Shown here one piece after another: positions 54,509-63,141 of a stretch of DNA of 64,000 bases; position 1 is the stretch's first letter; the number at the start of each line of letters is the position of its first letter. This DNA comes from Bacteroidota bacterium (GTDB lineage: Bacteria; Bacteroidota; Bacteroidia; Bacteroidales; VadinHA17): positions 103,760 through 167,759 of the forward strand of contig JADFDS010000011.1 of NCBI GenBank assembly GCA_018262715.1, in the 5' to 3' direction. Below the pieces are notes generated by a model. It was not told the origin of the DNA, searched no databases, and saw only the letters and a list, made by a program, of their open reading frames with translations. A program made the position numbers and the translations under genes.

Positions 54509-55279
54509 CTATTGCCTGAGTTTCAATATTTCCACCTTTCTGAATTCCACAGGGTGGGATTCAGACTGCAGAGCAATGTAACCCTCCTTTAGGGGAGTTC
54601 CCTGCGGCAGGGTGAAGCCCTCAGGCAGATCGCCCCCCACCTGCGGCTTTGAATAGGTCATAACCGTATCACCGTCGACGATATGATGAATGATACTGTC
54701 AGCATACACCACAAGCTCTGCCGTAACCCATGCGTCATCATAAAAGAATTTTGAGGAAGAGGAGGTGCAGTGTTCTGTTATCAGCACGTCACCTATAACT
54801 ATGTGCGTGTGCGGTGTGCAGACATTCATGGTGGGAGTTTCACGGCCGGCGGTACTGCCCAGGAATTGAACTTCAATTGATACGGGCCAGTCCTGGTTCA
54901 GCCCGATAGTTGCCGGATCCTGGCAGTGGAACATGATGCCGCTGTTACGGAATCCCCATGATGGACCGCCGGGTGCCTGTTCACCGGTGAAACGGTATTC
55001 AACACGCAGCTTGTATGATGAGAACGGTTCCTTGTAATAGATGTGGCCGAATTCATACCTGAAGGTGTCATACTCTGAATATGAGACCTTCATGACACTA
55101 TCTTCAACCCTGAATGTGTTTTTGTAGTTTTCTCCAAGGGGTGATCCCTTGATCTTGATGATCCAGCCGTCGAGGTTCCGGCCGTTGAAGAGGGGGATCC
55201 ATTGTTCCTTCGGCTTCGGCGAACAGGAGGCGAGGAGGAGGAGGGGGAGGGTGGCGAAAATCAGAATTCTTTTTGTCAT
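54509..55279 (-). CDS. DUF1080 (3-keto-disaccharide hydrolase-type) lipoprotein
   Basis: The 256-residue protein has a lipoprotein signal (LIFATLPLLLLASCSP, Cys near 19). The concanavalin-like domain is recognised by WIPLFNGRNLDGWIIKIKG at its start, YKLRVEYRFTG, then SWGFRNSGIMFHCQ and IEVQFLG, and EGYIALQSESHPVEFRKVEIL at its end. Family members are found with sugar hydrolases, and some cleave 3-keto-glycosides. It is likely anchored in the outer membrane or periplasm. The 100 nt upstream to dxs hold only a threefold AAATCGC repeat (55346-55366). Confidence 0.88.
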   Translation of the reverse strand: MTKRILIFATLPLLLLASCSPKPKEQWIPLFNGRNLDGWIIKIKGSPLGENYKNTFRVEDSVMKVSYSEYDTFRYEFGHIYYKEPFSSYKLRVEYRFTGEQAPGGPSWGFRNSGIMFHCQDPATIGLNQDWPVSIEVQFLGSTAGRETPTMNVCTPHTHIVIGDVLITEHCTSSSSKFFYDDAWVTAELVVYADSIIHHIVDGDTVMTYSKPQVGGDLPEGFTLPQGTPLKEGYIALQSESHPVEFRKVEILKLRQ

Positions 55280-55379
55280 GGATTACAATGTTGAATGCCC
55301 TACGGGCAATGTTATAAGATCAGGTTCTGTGTTACACGCTCCATTAAATCGCAAATCGCAAATCGCACGTCTGCAATTC

Positions 55380-57278
55380 TTAATGGCCTGCTGCCTGAAC
55401 AATGGCCTGCTCAATACCAGCCGCATCATACCCGCACTCATGCCAGAGCTCCTGCTGGGATCCGTGCTCGACGAAGTAATCAGGTATGCCCAGGCGTCTG
55501 ACCTCAACCGCATAACCGTGATCATTCGCAAACTCAAGTACGGCGCTGCCAAATCCGCCTTTTATCATGCCGTCTTCCACGGTGATGATCTTTTTGAATC
55601 GCTTCATGACACTGTGCAGCACCTCCTCGTCAAGCGGGTTGGCGAAACGCATATCATAGTGCAATACAGAGATTCCCTTTTCACGAATCCGCCCGGCAGC
55701 TTCAACAACAAAATTTCCCGGATGTCCAAGGCTCAGCACAGCAATGTCAGATCCCTCCCCGATAAGCCGGGCGCGTCCAACCGGTATCTCCTCAAAAGGC
55801 TGGCGCCAGTCACAGATAACTCCTGTTCCGCGGGGATAACGGATGCTGAAAGGTCCCTTAATACTGTCAAGCTGGGCAGTATACATCATGTTACGCAGTT
55901 CAACCTCATCCATCGGCGCTGAGGTGATCATCCCGGGGATGTTGCGCATGAATGCGATGTCAAAGAAACCGTGGTGTGTTGCACCGTCAGTGCCGACCAG
56001 TCCTCCCCGGTCCATGCAAAATACCACCTTAAGTCCCTGGATGGCGACATCATGCACCACCTGATCATAAGCGCGCTGCATGAATGACGAGTAAATATTG
56101 CAGAAGGGGAGAAGCCCGTTTGCCGCCAGTCCTGCCGAGAAGGTGACTGCATGCTGCTCACAAATCCCAACGTCAAATGCCCTGTCAGGCATCTCCTTCA
56201 TCATTATGTTCAGCGAACAACCTGAGGGCATGGCGGGGGTTATTCCCACTATTTTTTCATTCTGCCGGGCCAACTCTACAATTGTATGACCGAAGACCTC
56301 CTGGTAGAGCGGGTGTTTGGGGCATTCGGCCGGTCTGATAAGTTCACCGGTGCATTTGTCAAATTTGCCGGGGGCATGAAAGATAGTCTGCTGTTCCTCA
56401 GCTTTCGCGAATCCTTTCCCCTTCACCGTGACACAGTGCAGCAGTTTGGGACCCGGAATGGTCTTAAGATCTTCAAGGACCCGGGTCAGATGAAGTACGT
56501 CATGCCCGTCAATCGGGCCGAAATACCTGAATTTCAATGCCTCAAACATGTTGCTCTGTTCAAGTACAGTACCCTTGATGCCGCTCTCAAGCTGTGCTGC
56601 AAGAATCCTGGCCCTGGTACCAACCCTCTTGTAGCGGCCGAGCAGGCGCCATACCTTATCCTTGAACCTGTTGTAAGTCCTGCTTGTGGTGATGTCAAGC
56701 AGGTACTCCTTCAGGGCGCCTACACTGGCGTCAATAGATATATTATTGTCATTCAGGATGACCAGCAGGTCAGCTTTCTGATTGCCGGCGTTATTCAGGC
56801 CTTCGAAAGCCAGCCCGGCCTGGAGCGCTCCGTCGCCTATCACTGCCACTACTTTTCGTTTCTCGCCCTTGGTCTGGGCTGCAACGGCCATCCCCAGCGC
56901 TGCAGAGATGGATGTGGAGGAGTGACCCACACCAAAGGCATCGTATTCACTTTCAGACATTCGCGGGAAACCGCTGATGCCCTTGTACTTCCTGTTTGTG
57001 TTGAACTGTGCCTTTCTGCCAGTCAATATCTTGTGCCCGTAAGCCTGATGACCCACATCCCAGACAATCTTGTCATAAGGGGTGTTGTAGACATAATGGA
57101 GGGCAACGGTCAGTTCAACCACCCCGAGGCTTGCCCCTAAGTGACCAGGATTACTGCTGACCTCATCAATGATGTGTTGCCTGAGTTCATCACTGAGTCT
57201 TACCAGGTCAAGCCTGTCAAGTTTCCTGAGGTCGTCAGGGGTGTTTATCCTTTCTAACAGCCGTTCTGATGATGACAT
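55380..57278 (-). CDS. dxs: 1-deoxy-D-xylulose-5-phosphate synthase
   Basis: The 632-residue thiamine-diphosphate enzyme condenses pyruvate and glyceraldehyde 3-phosphate, the first step of the MEP isoprenoid route. [48 protein letters not shown] covers the opening transketolase motif. [35 protein letters not shown] is the TPP-binding GDG...N motif (about 147-181). [37 protein letters not shown] holds the catalytic Glu region (about 372-408). The C-terminal transketolase domain is complete. A -7 box is at 57304-57311. Confidence 0.96.
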   Translation of the reverse strand: MSSSERLLERINTPDDLRKLDRLDLVRLSDELRQHIIDEVSSNPGHLGASLGVVELTVALHYVYNTPYDKIVWDVGHQAYGHKILTGRKAQFNTNRKYKGISGFPRMSESEYDAFGVGHSSTSISAALGMAVAAQTKGEKRKVVAVIGDGALQAGLAFEGLNNAGNQKADLLVILNDNNISIDASVGALKEYLLDITTSRTYNRFKDKVWRLLGRYKRVGTRARILAAQLESGIKGTVLEQSNMFEALKFRYFGPIDGHDVLHLTRVLEDLKTIPGPKLLHCVTVKGKGFAKAEEQQTIFHAPGKFDKCTGELIRPAECPKHPLYQEVFGHTIVELARQNEKIVGITPAMPSGCSLNIMMKEMPDRAFDVGICEQHAVTFSAGLAANGLLPFCNIYSSFMQRAYDQVVHDVAIQGLKVVFCMDRGGLVGTDGATHHGFFDIAFMRNIPGMITSAPMDEVELRNMMYTAQLDSIKGPFSIRYPRGTGVICDWRQPFEEIPVGRARLIGEGSDIAVLSLGHPGNFVVEAAGRIREKGISVLHYDMRFANPLDEEVLHSVMKRFKKIITVEDGMIKGGFGSAVLEFANDHGYAVEVRRLGIPDYFVEHGSQQELWHECGYDAAGIEQAIVQAAGH

Positions 57279-57302
57279 TGGTTCAGGTTGTCAAGTACCG
57301 GG

Positions 57303-57428
57303 TCAAAGATACTTATATTTTACTTTTTCCCGAATGGGGAACAGATGCGGCAATAAGCACGCCTTAAGCCTTTCGCCCGTGAGATGCACGGCCACTTTAA
57401 TGACCTGATTCAGTTCGTTGTCTGCCAT
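57303..57428 (-). other. Short open frame (41 codons) upstream of dxs, doubtful
   Basis: An ATG at 57428 opens a frame beginning MADNELNQVIKVAVHL and ending 24 nt before the dxs start. No family is recognised. The proposed dxs -7 box lies over its last codons. It may be chance, a small protein, or the remnant of a longer gene. Confidence 0.2.
57304..57311 (-). promoter_or_regulatory. Candidate -7 box for dxs
   Basis: The minus strand reads TATCTTTG (TAnnTTTG), 26-33 nt upstream of the dxs ATG at 57278. No clear -33 element. Confidence 0.4.
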
Positions 57429-57539
57429 CGTCCTCTTATGGTGGTAAAAATTGAATGTTGTTAATTAATCATCCGACAATGAGGAACACCATTCCTTATT
57501 TATTGTTTAATTAGCATCGGATGTAAAGTAAAAATCAAC

Positions 57540-58559
57540 ATGATTATGAAAGCACCCGGAATTCTGTTGTCATTACTGCTTCTGGCTCTCACCGCGGTCT
57601 CCTGTGTTACGGGAAAGAGATACAACACTCTCACTGACAGGAACCTGCTTCTGATGTCAGAGCGTGATTCGCTCAAGGCGGAAAACATCTGGCTGACGAT
57701 GTCAAACAGGGAGCTTACGACAAAGTCGATGCAGCTTGCGGGAGATGCCGAGCGGCTCACCCGGGAGGTTGAGAAGGCGCGGACAGATCTTGCACAGTCA
57801 AGGGATGATGTCAACCGGCTCTCCACAAGGTACGATGAGCTGCAGAGAGCCCAGGCCGAGCTGGTTGCCGGGAAAGCCCAGGAGACTCAGAGGCTGCTTG
57901 CAGATTTGAGGCAGGCGCAGACGCAACTTCAGCAGAGGGAGGATCTGATGCGTGATCTCGAGATGAACCTTGACACCAAGAAGGCAACCCTGGAGGAGCT
58001 CACCTATGAGCTGGAAAAGCGCAATACACGACTGGCTGAACTGGAGAAAATGCTTGACGCACAGCAGAAGGCCGTGAAGGCGCTGAAGGACAAGGTGTCT
58101 GAAGCCCTGTTCGGGTTTGAAAACAACGGGCTGACGGTGACTATTAAGAACGGCCAGGTATACGTTTCAATGGATGACAAGCTGCTTTTCAGGACCGGCA
58201 GCTATGAGATTGACGCCAACGGCCGCTCGGCACTGCGCAAACTCGGAGCGTTGCTTGAGAAGAACACCGATGTGACCATCACCATCGAGGGGCATACTGA
58301 TGATGTTCCGTACAGAGCAGCTCCGGGGCAGCAGATCCTCGACAACTGGGACCTGAGCGTCAAGCGGGCTACAACCGTGGTGCGGGTGTTGACCCAGGAT
58401 ACACATATCAATCCAAAACGGTTTGTCGCCTCAGGGCGAAGCGAATATATCCCGGTTGACCCGGCGAAAACGCCTGATGCCCGCCAGAAAAACAGGAGGA
58501 CGGAAATTATTCTTACCCCCGACCTGACTGCACTTTACAGGATACTTGAGAGTTATTAG
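57540..58559 (+). CDS. OmpA-family lipoprotein with long coiled coil
   Basis: The 339-residue protein has a lipoprotein signal (APGILLSLLLLALTAVSC, Cys near 22). A coiled coil of about 150 residues (about 40-190) leads to the C-terminal OmpA peptidoglycan-binding domain (about 215-325; LLFRTGSYEIDANGRSALRKLG, then ITIEGHTDDVPY, then NWDLSVKRATTVVRVL, then FVASGRSEYIPV, then NRRTEIILTP). It likely tethers the outer membrane to peptidoglycan across a long spacer. MotB-like motor function is not suggested, as no membrane helix is present. The start may be either ATG 57540 or ATG 57546. Confidence 0.9.
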   Translation: MIMKAPGILLSLLLLALTAVSCVTGKRYNTLTDRNLLLMSERDSLKAENIWLTMSNRELTTKSMQLAGDAERLTREVEKARTDLAQSRDDVNRLSTRYDELQRAQAELVAGKAQETQRLLADLRQAQTQLQQREDLMRDLEMNLDTKKATLEELTYELEKRNTRLAELEKMLDAQQKAVKALKDKVSEALFGFENNGLTVTIKNGQVYVSMDDKLLFRTGSYEIDANGRSALRKLGALLEKNTDVTITIEGHTDDVPYRAAPGQQILDNWDLSVKRATTVVRVLTQDTHINPKRFVASGRSEYIPVDPAKTPDARQKNRRTEIILTPDLTALYRILESY

Positions 58560-58631
58560 AGGCCTGCCTCCGCGAACGGCCGGAAATCCGGGCCTTCATG
58601 CCGGCACTGCCGGAAACCCGGGAGCGGTATG

Positions 58632-60176
58632 TTATTCGTTAAACTCGCCCAGGCGCACTTTAAGCTTCTCCAGTGCCGCAACCAGGTCATCCTCAGGCTT
58701 GAGGAAGTCAAAATCCTTCCAGAATCCCGGATCATAACCATCGATGGTGAGCGAAAATACCGAATAGGCCGGTGCCAGTTCCTCATGGTCAAACCTGGCA
58801 ACATTTTCAGTGTAATGCTCTGTTATGGCGAGCTCAAAAAACACATTGAACCGGCTGCTGAACATCTTTTTATTTCCTCTTGCCGTGAATCCCAGGTCGC
58901 CGCGGACATGTGACAGGTAGTACCTCCCGTCAACATACCTGTAACGGGTCCGGTATCGTACATACTCCGGTTTCATGGAATAATCCCTGGGGAGCCTGCT
59001 GATGAATGACTCACCGGTCTGGTCCACATAGCGCGGATTGACCTCAAATTCAGCGAGCATCAGGCTGTAATCATCAACATTGATATAGACATCGCCCTGC
59101 ATCAGCGGGTCTGTGACCCACTCCCTCTGTTTGAAGGAGATTACGAATGCCGTCTGGCCGTCAATGGTAACTATATCAGTCAGATGGTATTCATATGAAT
59201 TAAATGACTGCGGGTCAAGAAAATCAAAGAGGTGTCTCATGCCGTCAAGGGAGAGGGTGGCACTGAGGCCTGCCTTGAGCCTTACGGCGAGTGTATCCTT
59301 TGCCTCGAGGCTTTCAATCTTGCGGCTGCGGATAACCTTGATCTGATCATTCTGAAGAGACCGTGCGTATGGACTCTTGTAAATCTTCAGCACTGCTTCG
59401 GAATAAACCTGCGGTTCCTTTTTGCGATAGACCCCTTCACGGTAGAATCCGGTGAGTATGGCCGGGGTGGTGCCATAGTTTGATGCCACGGATGAGACGG
59501 TCTTTCTCATAATGACCAGCGGATCCTGTGCCCTGATTATGATCTCGGGTATCGGGATATAGTCCCTGTCCATGGTGATTGTCATTACGTTTCCCGGGAG
59601 GCTCCTTACGGGCAGCAGTCTGTTGACGTAGCCCACATAGGAGACTGTCAGGGTGTCATAAAGGTTCTCCTCACTTATCCTGAGGACAAAATCTCCGTTG
59701 AAATTAGTAACCGTGCCTTTCCCGCGGTGGCTGATGCCGATAGTGGCGAAGGGGAGGGGTTCGGAAGTTTCAGCGTCAATAATTTTGCCTCCGATTGCCA
59801 GGAAGACCGGGAGAGAGTCGGCGGGCGGGTCGGGTCTGGGAGGCAGTGCTGTCTCACGGTAGAGGATGATGTGTCTCCCCTGTATGAGATAATGGATGGT
59901 GGTATCACCTGCCACAGAGTCAAGGATCACCCTGACAGGCATTTCGCCGCCTGTCAGGGTGAAAGTTCTGTTAGCATTTATTATCTGGGTATCATAGGTA
60001 AAGAGATAACCGGTGAGCCTGCTTATCTCACCCAGCGCCCTGGATGCCCTGATGCTGTTTCCCGGCAGTCTGTACGTCCTGTCGAGAATGCTCTCCTGCG
60101 AGAATGAATGCAGTGAGAGCGCCAGCAGTCCGGCAATCAGGGCCGCCTGTATCTTTTTTGATCCGTCTGGCCCCAT
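58632..60176 (-). CDS. STN-domain and carboxypeptidase-like regulatory domain protein, no TonB barrel
   Basis: The 514-residue protein has a signal peptide (AALIAGLLALSLHSFSQ). An STN-like domain (about 33-105; RASRALGEISRLTGYLFTYDTQ, then FTLTGGEMPVRVILDSVAG, then TIHYLIQGRHIILY) precedes a CarboxypepD_reg-like beta-sandwich (about 128-205; GGKIIDAETSEPLPFATIGIS, then GDFVLRI). A long C-terminal region (about 220-500) has no TonB plug or barrel. It is homologous along its length to the 61730 protein, which lacks STN. STN domains usually sit on TonB receptors and signal to FecR. This gene is last in the operon after fecR (18-nt gap), so it may be the signal-giving partner. Confidence 0.82.
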   Translation of the reverse strand: MGPDGSKKIQAALIAGLLALSLHSFSQESILDRTYRLPGNSIRASRALGEISRLTGYLFTYDTQIINANRTFTLTGGEMPVRVILDSVAGDTTIHYLIQGRHIILYRETALPPRPDPPADSLPVFLAIGGKIIDAETSEPLPFATIGISHRGKGTVTNFNGDFVLRISEENLYDTLTVSYVGYVNRLLPVRSLPGNVMTITMDRDYIPIPEIIIRAQDPLVIMRKTVSSVASNYGTTPAILTGFYREGVYRKKEPQVYSEAVLKIYKSPYARSLQNDQIKVIRSRKIESLEAKDTLAVRLKAGLSATLSLDGMRHLFDFLDPQSFNSYEYHLTDIVTIDGQTAFVISFKQREWVTDPLMQGDVYINVDDYSLMLAEFEVNPRYVDQTGESFISRLPRDYSMKPEYVRYRTRYRYVDGRYYLSHVRGDLGFTARGNKKMFSSRFNVFFELAITEHYTENVARFDHEELAPAYSVFSLTIDGYDPGFWKDFDFLKPEDDLVAALEKLKVRLGEFNE

Positions 60177-60194
60177 CAGTTCCTTTTGACCCTG

Positions 60195-61181
60195 TCAGCG
60201 GAAGAGGATGTAGGTACTTCCCTCCCTGACAGAGCGAAGGTTAAAGGTAGTGCAAATCAGTTTAACAATGGTATCCTGAGGCTGCTGTTCAAAGGGTGAA
60301 GTGAGCCTGAAGTCATTAATTTCAGGGTCAGCAACCTTTATCTCAATATTATATGCACGTTTCAGGTCTTCAAAGACCACTCCCAGGCGCTCGCCGTCAT
60401 AGGAAAGCATACCGGTATGCCATGCGAGGTAATTAACGTTTGAATTGCGTTCCTGCGTGGCATTGCTCCCTGACACCTTCCCGACGTATTCAGGTTCCAG
60501 GGTCAGGCTTCCTGATCCGTCCACGCTTGTCACCATCACTTTACCGGAGGCGACGTATACTTCCACCTCGTTTTCAGCATTCTCGGTGATCACGTTGAAC
60601 GATGTGCCCAGTACCCGGATTTTTGCTTTTCCGGCATCGATGATGAACGGGTGTTCTTCATCGCGTGCGATGTCGAAGAAAGCTTCCCCTTTAAGGGATA
60701 CTTTCCGTGTCCCGCTCCTGAAGTTCTTCGGGTAGGTGAGGCTGCTGTTACGGTTAAGGAAGACGGTGCTGCCGTCAGAGAGGAGCACCTCTATATTTTT
60801 CTGGTCAGAGTCTGAAGTCAGTGTGATTTTCTGAGGGGCAGCCACCTCAAAGAGGAGCCATCCCGCACCTGCAATGATGATCACCATTGCAGCAATTCTT
60901 GCAAAAGTTGAAAGGAACGGTGTCCTTTTAACGGGCAGGGGCATAACAGGCCATTCGGCGGCCTCGATTCTGCCATTCAGTTTTTCCCATGCTTTATCAA
61001 CATCAACAGGTTCCTCTCCTGAGTATTTCAGGTCATTCCATTTTTTCATTATATCTGCTTCTTCACTGGCCAGTATACGGGCATTTTCACCGTCACCGTT
61101 CTCCTCTCCGGAAAGCCATGAGGCTGCACCGGCCCATTCCCGGTCATTCCATTTTTCTGTTTCATTAATCTTTTTCATCAC
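60195..61181 (-). CDS. FecR-family anti-sigma factor
   Basis: The 328-residue protein has a cytoplasmic N-terminus (about 1-100), one membrane helix (about 106-126; FARIAAMVIIIAGAGWLLFEV) and a periplasmic FecR domain. SDGSTVFLNRNSSLTYPKNF (about 149-168), REVSLKGEAFF-type RKVSLKGEAFFDIARDEEHPFIIDAG (about 172-197) and VLGTSFNV are the conserved blocks. DUF4974 forms the C-terminus (LGVVFEDLKRAYNIEIKVADPEINDFRLTSPF). It holds the upstream sigma factor until signalled. Its start overlaps the sigma gene stop by 4 nt (ATGA). Confidence 0.92.
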   Translation of the reverse strand: MMKKINETEKWNDREWAGAASWLSGEENGDGENARILASEEADIMKKWNDLKYSGEEPVDVDKAWEKLNGRIEAAEWPVMPLPVKRTPFLSTFARIAAMVIIIAGAGWLLFEVAAPQKITLTSDSDQKNIEVLLSDGSTVFLNRNSSLTYPKNFRSGTRKVSLKGEAFFDIARDEEHPFIIDAGKAKIRVLGTSFNVITENAENEVEVYVASGKVMVTSVDGSGSLTLEPEYVGKVSGSNATQERNSNVNYLAWHTGMLSYDGERLGVVFEDLKRAYNIEIKVADPEINDFRLTSPFEQQPQDTIVKLICTTFNLRSVREGSTYILFR

Positions 61182-61711
61182 TCTGCAAGTGCTTTTCTGA
61201 ACTCCTTAAGTGCCTTTCCCATGTCTGCCTCAACCGTTTTAAGCGAGACAGCAAGCTTGTCAGCTATCTCAATGTACTTAAGACCTTCGAAGCGGTTCAT
61301 CTTGAATATCAGCCTGCATCTTTCGGGCAATCTCTCGAGCACCCTTGCCACCCTGGCCTGGAGCTCATGATAATAGATTGCATCTGTCACCGGCTCGGAA
61401 GTCATGTCTGCTGCTGCCAGCACCTCGCCGGCGTGGCGGCTGACCACCTTCTGATGTTCCAGGTAATGCAGTGCCCTGTTGTGTACTGATCTGTAAAGAT
61501 AACCGTTCAAAGAACTTTCAATTCTGATGGTTTGCCTGTCCTGCCACAGCCTGAAGAAGAGTTCCTGTACTATCTCCTCCGAGGCGTCGAGGTCCCTTAT
61601 AAGGGTTTTGGCATAGCGCACCAGTGAAACATAGGAGGACCGGAACAGTTTCTCAAACTCCTGTTTGTCTCCCTGCCTGATCCTTCCTATGATTTCACTG
61701 TCGCTGAACAT
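61178..61711 (-). CDS. ECF RNA polymerase sigma factor, Bacteroidota FecI-like
   Basis: The 177-residue protein has sigma region 2 (about 10-80; FEKLFRSSYVSLVRYAKTLIRDLDASEEIVQELFFRLWQ) and region 4 (about 115-170; RVLERLPERCRLIFKMNRFEGLKYIEIADKLAVSLKTVEADMGKAL), joined by a short linker with no domain between, as in ECF factors. Its anti-sigma FecR gene is translationally coupled downstream, so activity is likely controlled by protein-protein contact. Target promoters are unknown; autoregulation is common. It lies 18 nt downstream of the 61730 gene. Confidence 0.93.
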   Translation of the reverse strand: MFSDSEIIGRIRQGDKQEFEKLFRSSYVSLVRYAKTLIRDLDASEEIVQELFFRLWQDRQTIRIESSLNGYLYRSVHNRALHYLEHQKVVSRHAGEVLAAADMTSEPVTDAIYYHELQARVARVLERLPERCRLIFKMNRFEGLKYIEIADKLAVSLKTVEADMGKALKEFRKALAE

Positions 61712-61729
61712 GGGCAGAAACCCCCCGTC

Positions 61730-63031
61730 TTACTCTGTCCTGTCGCTGAATTTAACCTTCCTGCTGAGCTTTCGTATGGCTGCCTCGATGCTCTGGTCAG
61801 GCTCTATCACGTTGTAGTCACCCCAGAAATCAGGGTCAGCAAAAGCTGCAACTTCCTCCGTGAAGAAGTCTGTTGGTTTCATCCTCTCCTTGTTTGAGAA
61901 CTTTACCACATCTTCTTCGGTACGGTCAGTTATGGCAAGTTCTGACATGGTTGTATAGTTGGTATTGAAGAGTTTCTTTTTCCAGTCTACCTTGAACTTG
62001 ACTTCGGCCCTGGAATGGTTGAAATACCACTTTCCACTCTGTTCACGGAACCGGACCATATAGGAGGTCAGTTCGGGTGTTACCTGCATTCCCATGGGTT
62101 TCTTCCTGATGAACATCGATGCTGCAAGTTCCTTGTTTTCAAGGTTGAATGAGAACTCAGCCTGTGCTACTGCATAGGTTTCGATGTCAATGTAGAGGCG
62201 ACCCTGGTAAAGAGGTGTGGTAATTGAAGGCTTCTGGTAGAAGTTGATGACATAGTTGGTACGGTCATCTATCATGGCGATATTGGAGAGCTCCAGGTCA
62301 TACTGGGCAAGTGCTTCCCGGGTGAGGAACGTTTCGGGGTTCTTCACAACGTCAAGATAGAGTGTGGTGGTAGGGCCGCCCTGCAGTTTAAAGAGGACGG
62401 TATCCATCTTTTCCACGTCGTTGCTCTTTCTGCCCTTGTAAATTCTGACAGCGTCAAACCTGAGGTCGCTCTGGTATGGTGCCTTGAAGACTTCAACCAG
62501 GGCTTCACCGATAGAGATGTAAGAGCGGTTCTTGCGTATTGTTTCGCGATAGAAGCCGGTCATGTCATTGGCTACACCAGGGTAGTTCTCGTCAAAGCGG
62601 CTGATGACCTGTTCTATGATTTCTTCAGGTACAAGAGGCTTTACAATGATTTCCTTGATGGGGATCAGTGCTGTCTCAAGGCTGATAACGTTCCGCTGTC
62701 CGTTGGTTTTCATCTCTTCAATCGCCATCACCCTGTTCTTGTAGCCTATGAAAGAGAACTCCAGTTTGCCGGTTTCGGTACCGGTGAGTTTCAATGTGAA
62801 TTCCCCGTCAAGGTTGGTGACAGTTGAGACGTTGCTTCCCTGTACGGCTATGCTCGCAAATACAAGGGGCTGGTTTGTCTCGGCGTCAATAACCCTTCCG
62901 CGGATGGTTGTAACCTGCTGGGGCCTCTCCTTCTTTGATTTTCCCGGCGCAGCCGAAACCGACATGTCGCCTGCGGTCAGAATGAGGAGCAGTGCCGAAG
63001 CAATTGCTGTAAAGAGGACTTTTGTTTTCAT
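61730..63031 (-). CDS. Carboxypeptidase-like regulatory domain protein (paralog of the STN protein)
   Basis: The 433-residue protein has a signal peptide (about 1-28). A CarboxypepD_reg-like domain (about 43-125; IRGRVIDAETNQPLVFASIAVQG, then DGEFTLKL, then LEFSFIGYKNRVMAI) precedes a C-terminal region (about 130-430) alike throughout to that of the 58632 protein. Shared blocks include GFYRE, EALVEVFKAPYQS, LYQGRLYIDIETYAV and the ending DPDFWGDYNVIEPDQSIEAAIRKL. It is first in the operon that continues with the sigma factor, FecR and the STN version. No catalytic residues are evident. It may be a surface or periplasmic structural protein. Confidence 0.82.
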   Translation of the reverse strand: MKTKVLFTAIASALLLILTAGDMSVSAAPGKSKKERPQQVTTIRGRVIDAETNQPLVFASIAVQGSNVSTVTNLDGEFTLKLTGTETGKLEFSFIGYKNRVMAIEEMKTNGQRNVISLETALIPIKEIIVKPLVPEEIIEQVISRFDENYPGVANDMTGFYRETIRKNRSYISIGEALVEVFKAPYQSDLRFDAVRIYKGRKSNDVEKMDTVLFKLQGGPTTTLYLDVVKNPETFLTREALAQYDLELSNIAMIDDRTNYVINFYQKPSITTPLYQGRLYIDIETYAVAQAEFSFNLENKELAASMFIRKKPMGMQVTPELTSYMVRFREQSGKWYFNHSRAEVKFKVDWKKKLFNTNYTTMSELAITDRTEEDVVKFSNKERMKPTDFFTEEVAAFADPDFWGDYNVIEPDQSIEAAIRKLSRKVKFSDRTE

Positions 63032-63141
63032 GGTCTTTTATTTTTTTGTTCTTAATCCGGATCATTGTTCCATACTAATGACCGGAATTGCCCCCTCTCC
63101 CCTATACATTCACAGGAAAAAATTGTTCATTTGCCTTTGCC

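Noticed and set aside
55346-55366. Threefold AAATCGC tandem repeat
   Set aside because: It is only 21 bp long without spacers or cas genes, so not CRISPR; a minor slippage repeat.
56286-57140. Open frame of 284 codons opposite dxs
   Set aside because: It is an antisense shadow of dxs, which has complete catalytic motifs in the other strand.
58560-58631. GC-rich palindromic stretch between the OmpA and STN genes
   Set aside because: It has two partly similar inverted elements but no clear single stem with a T tract; too vague to call a terminator.
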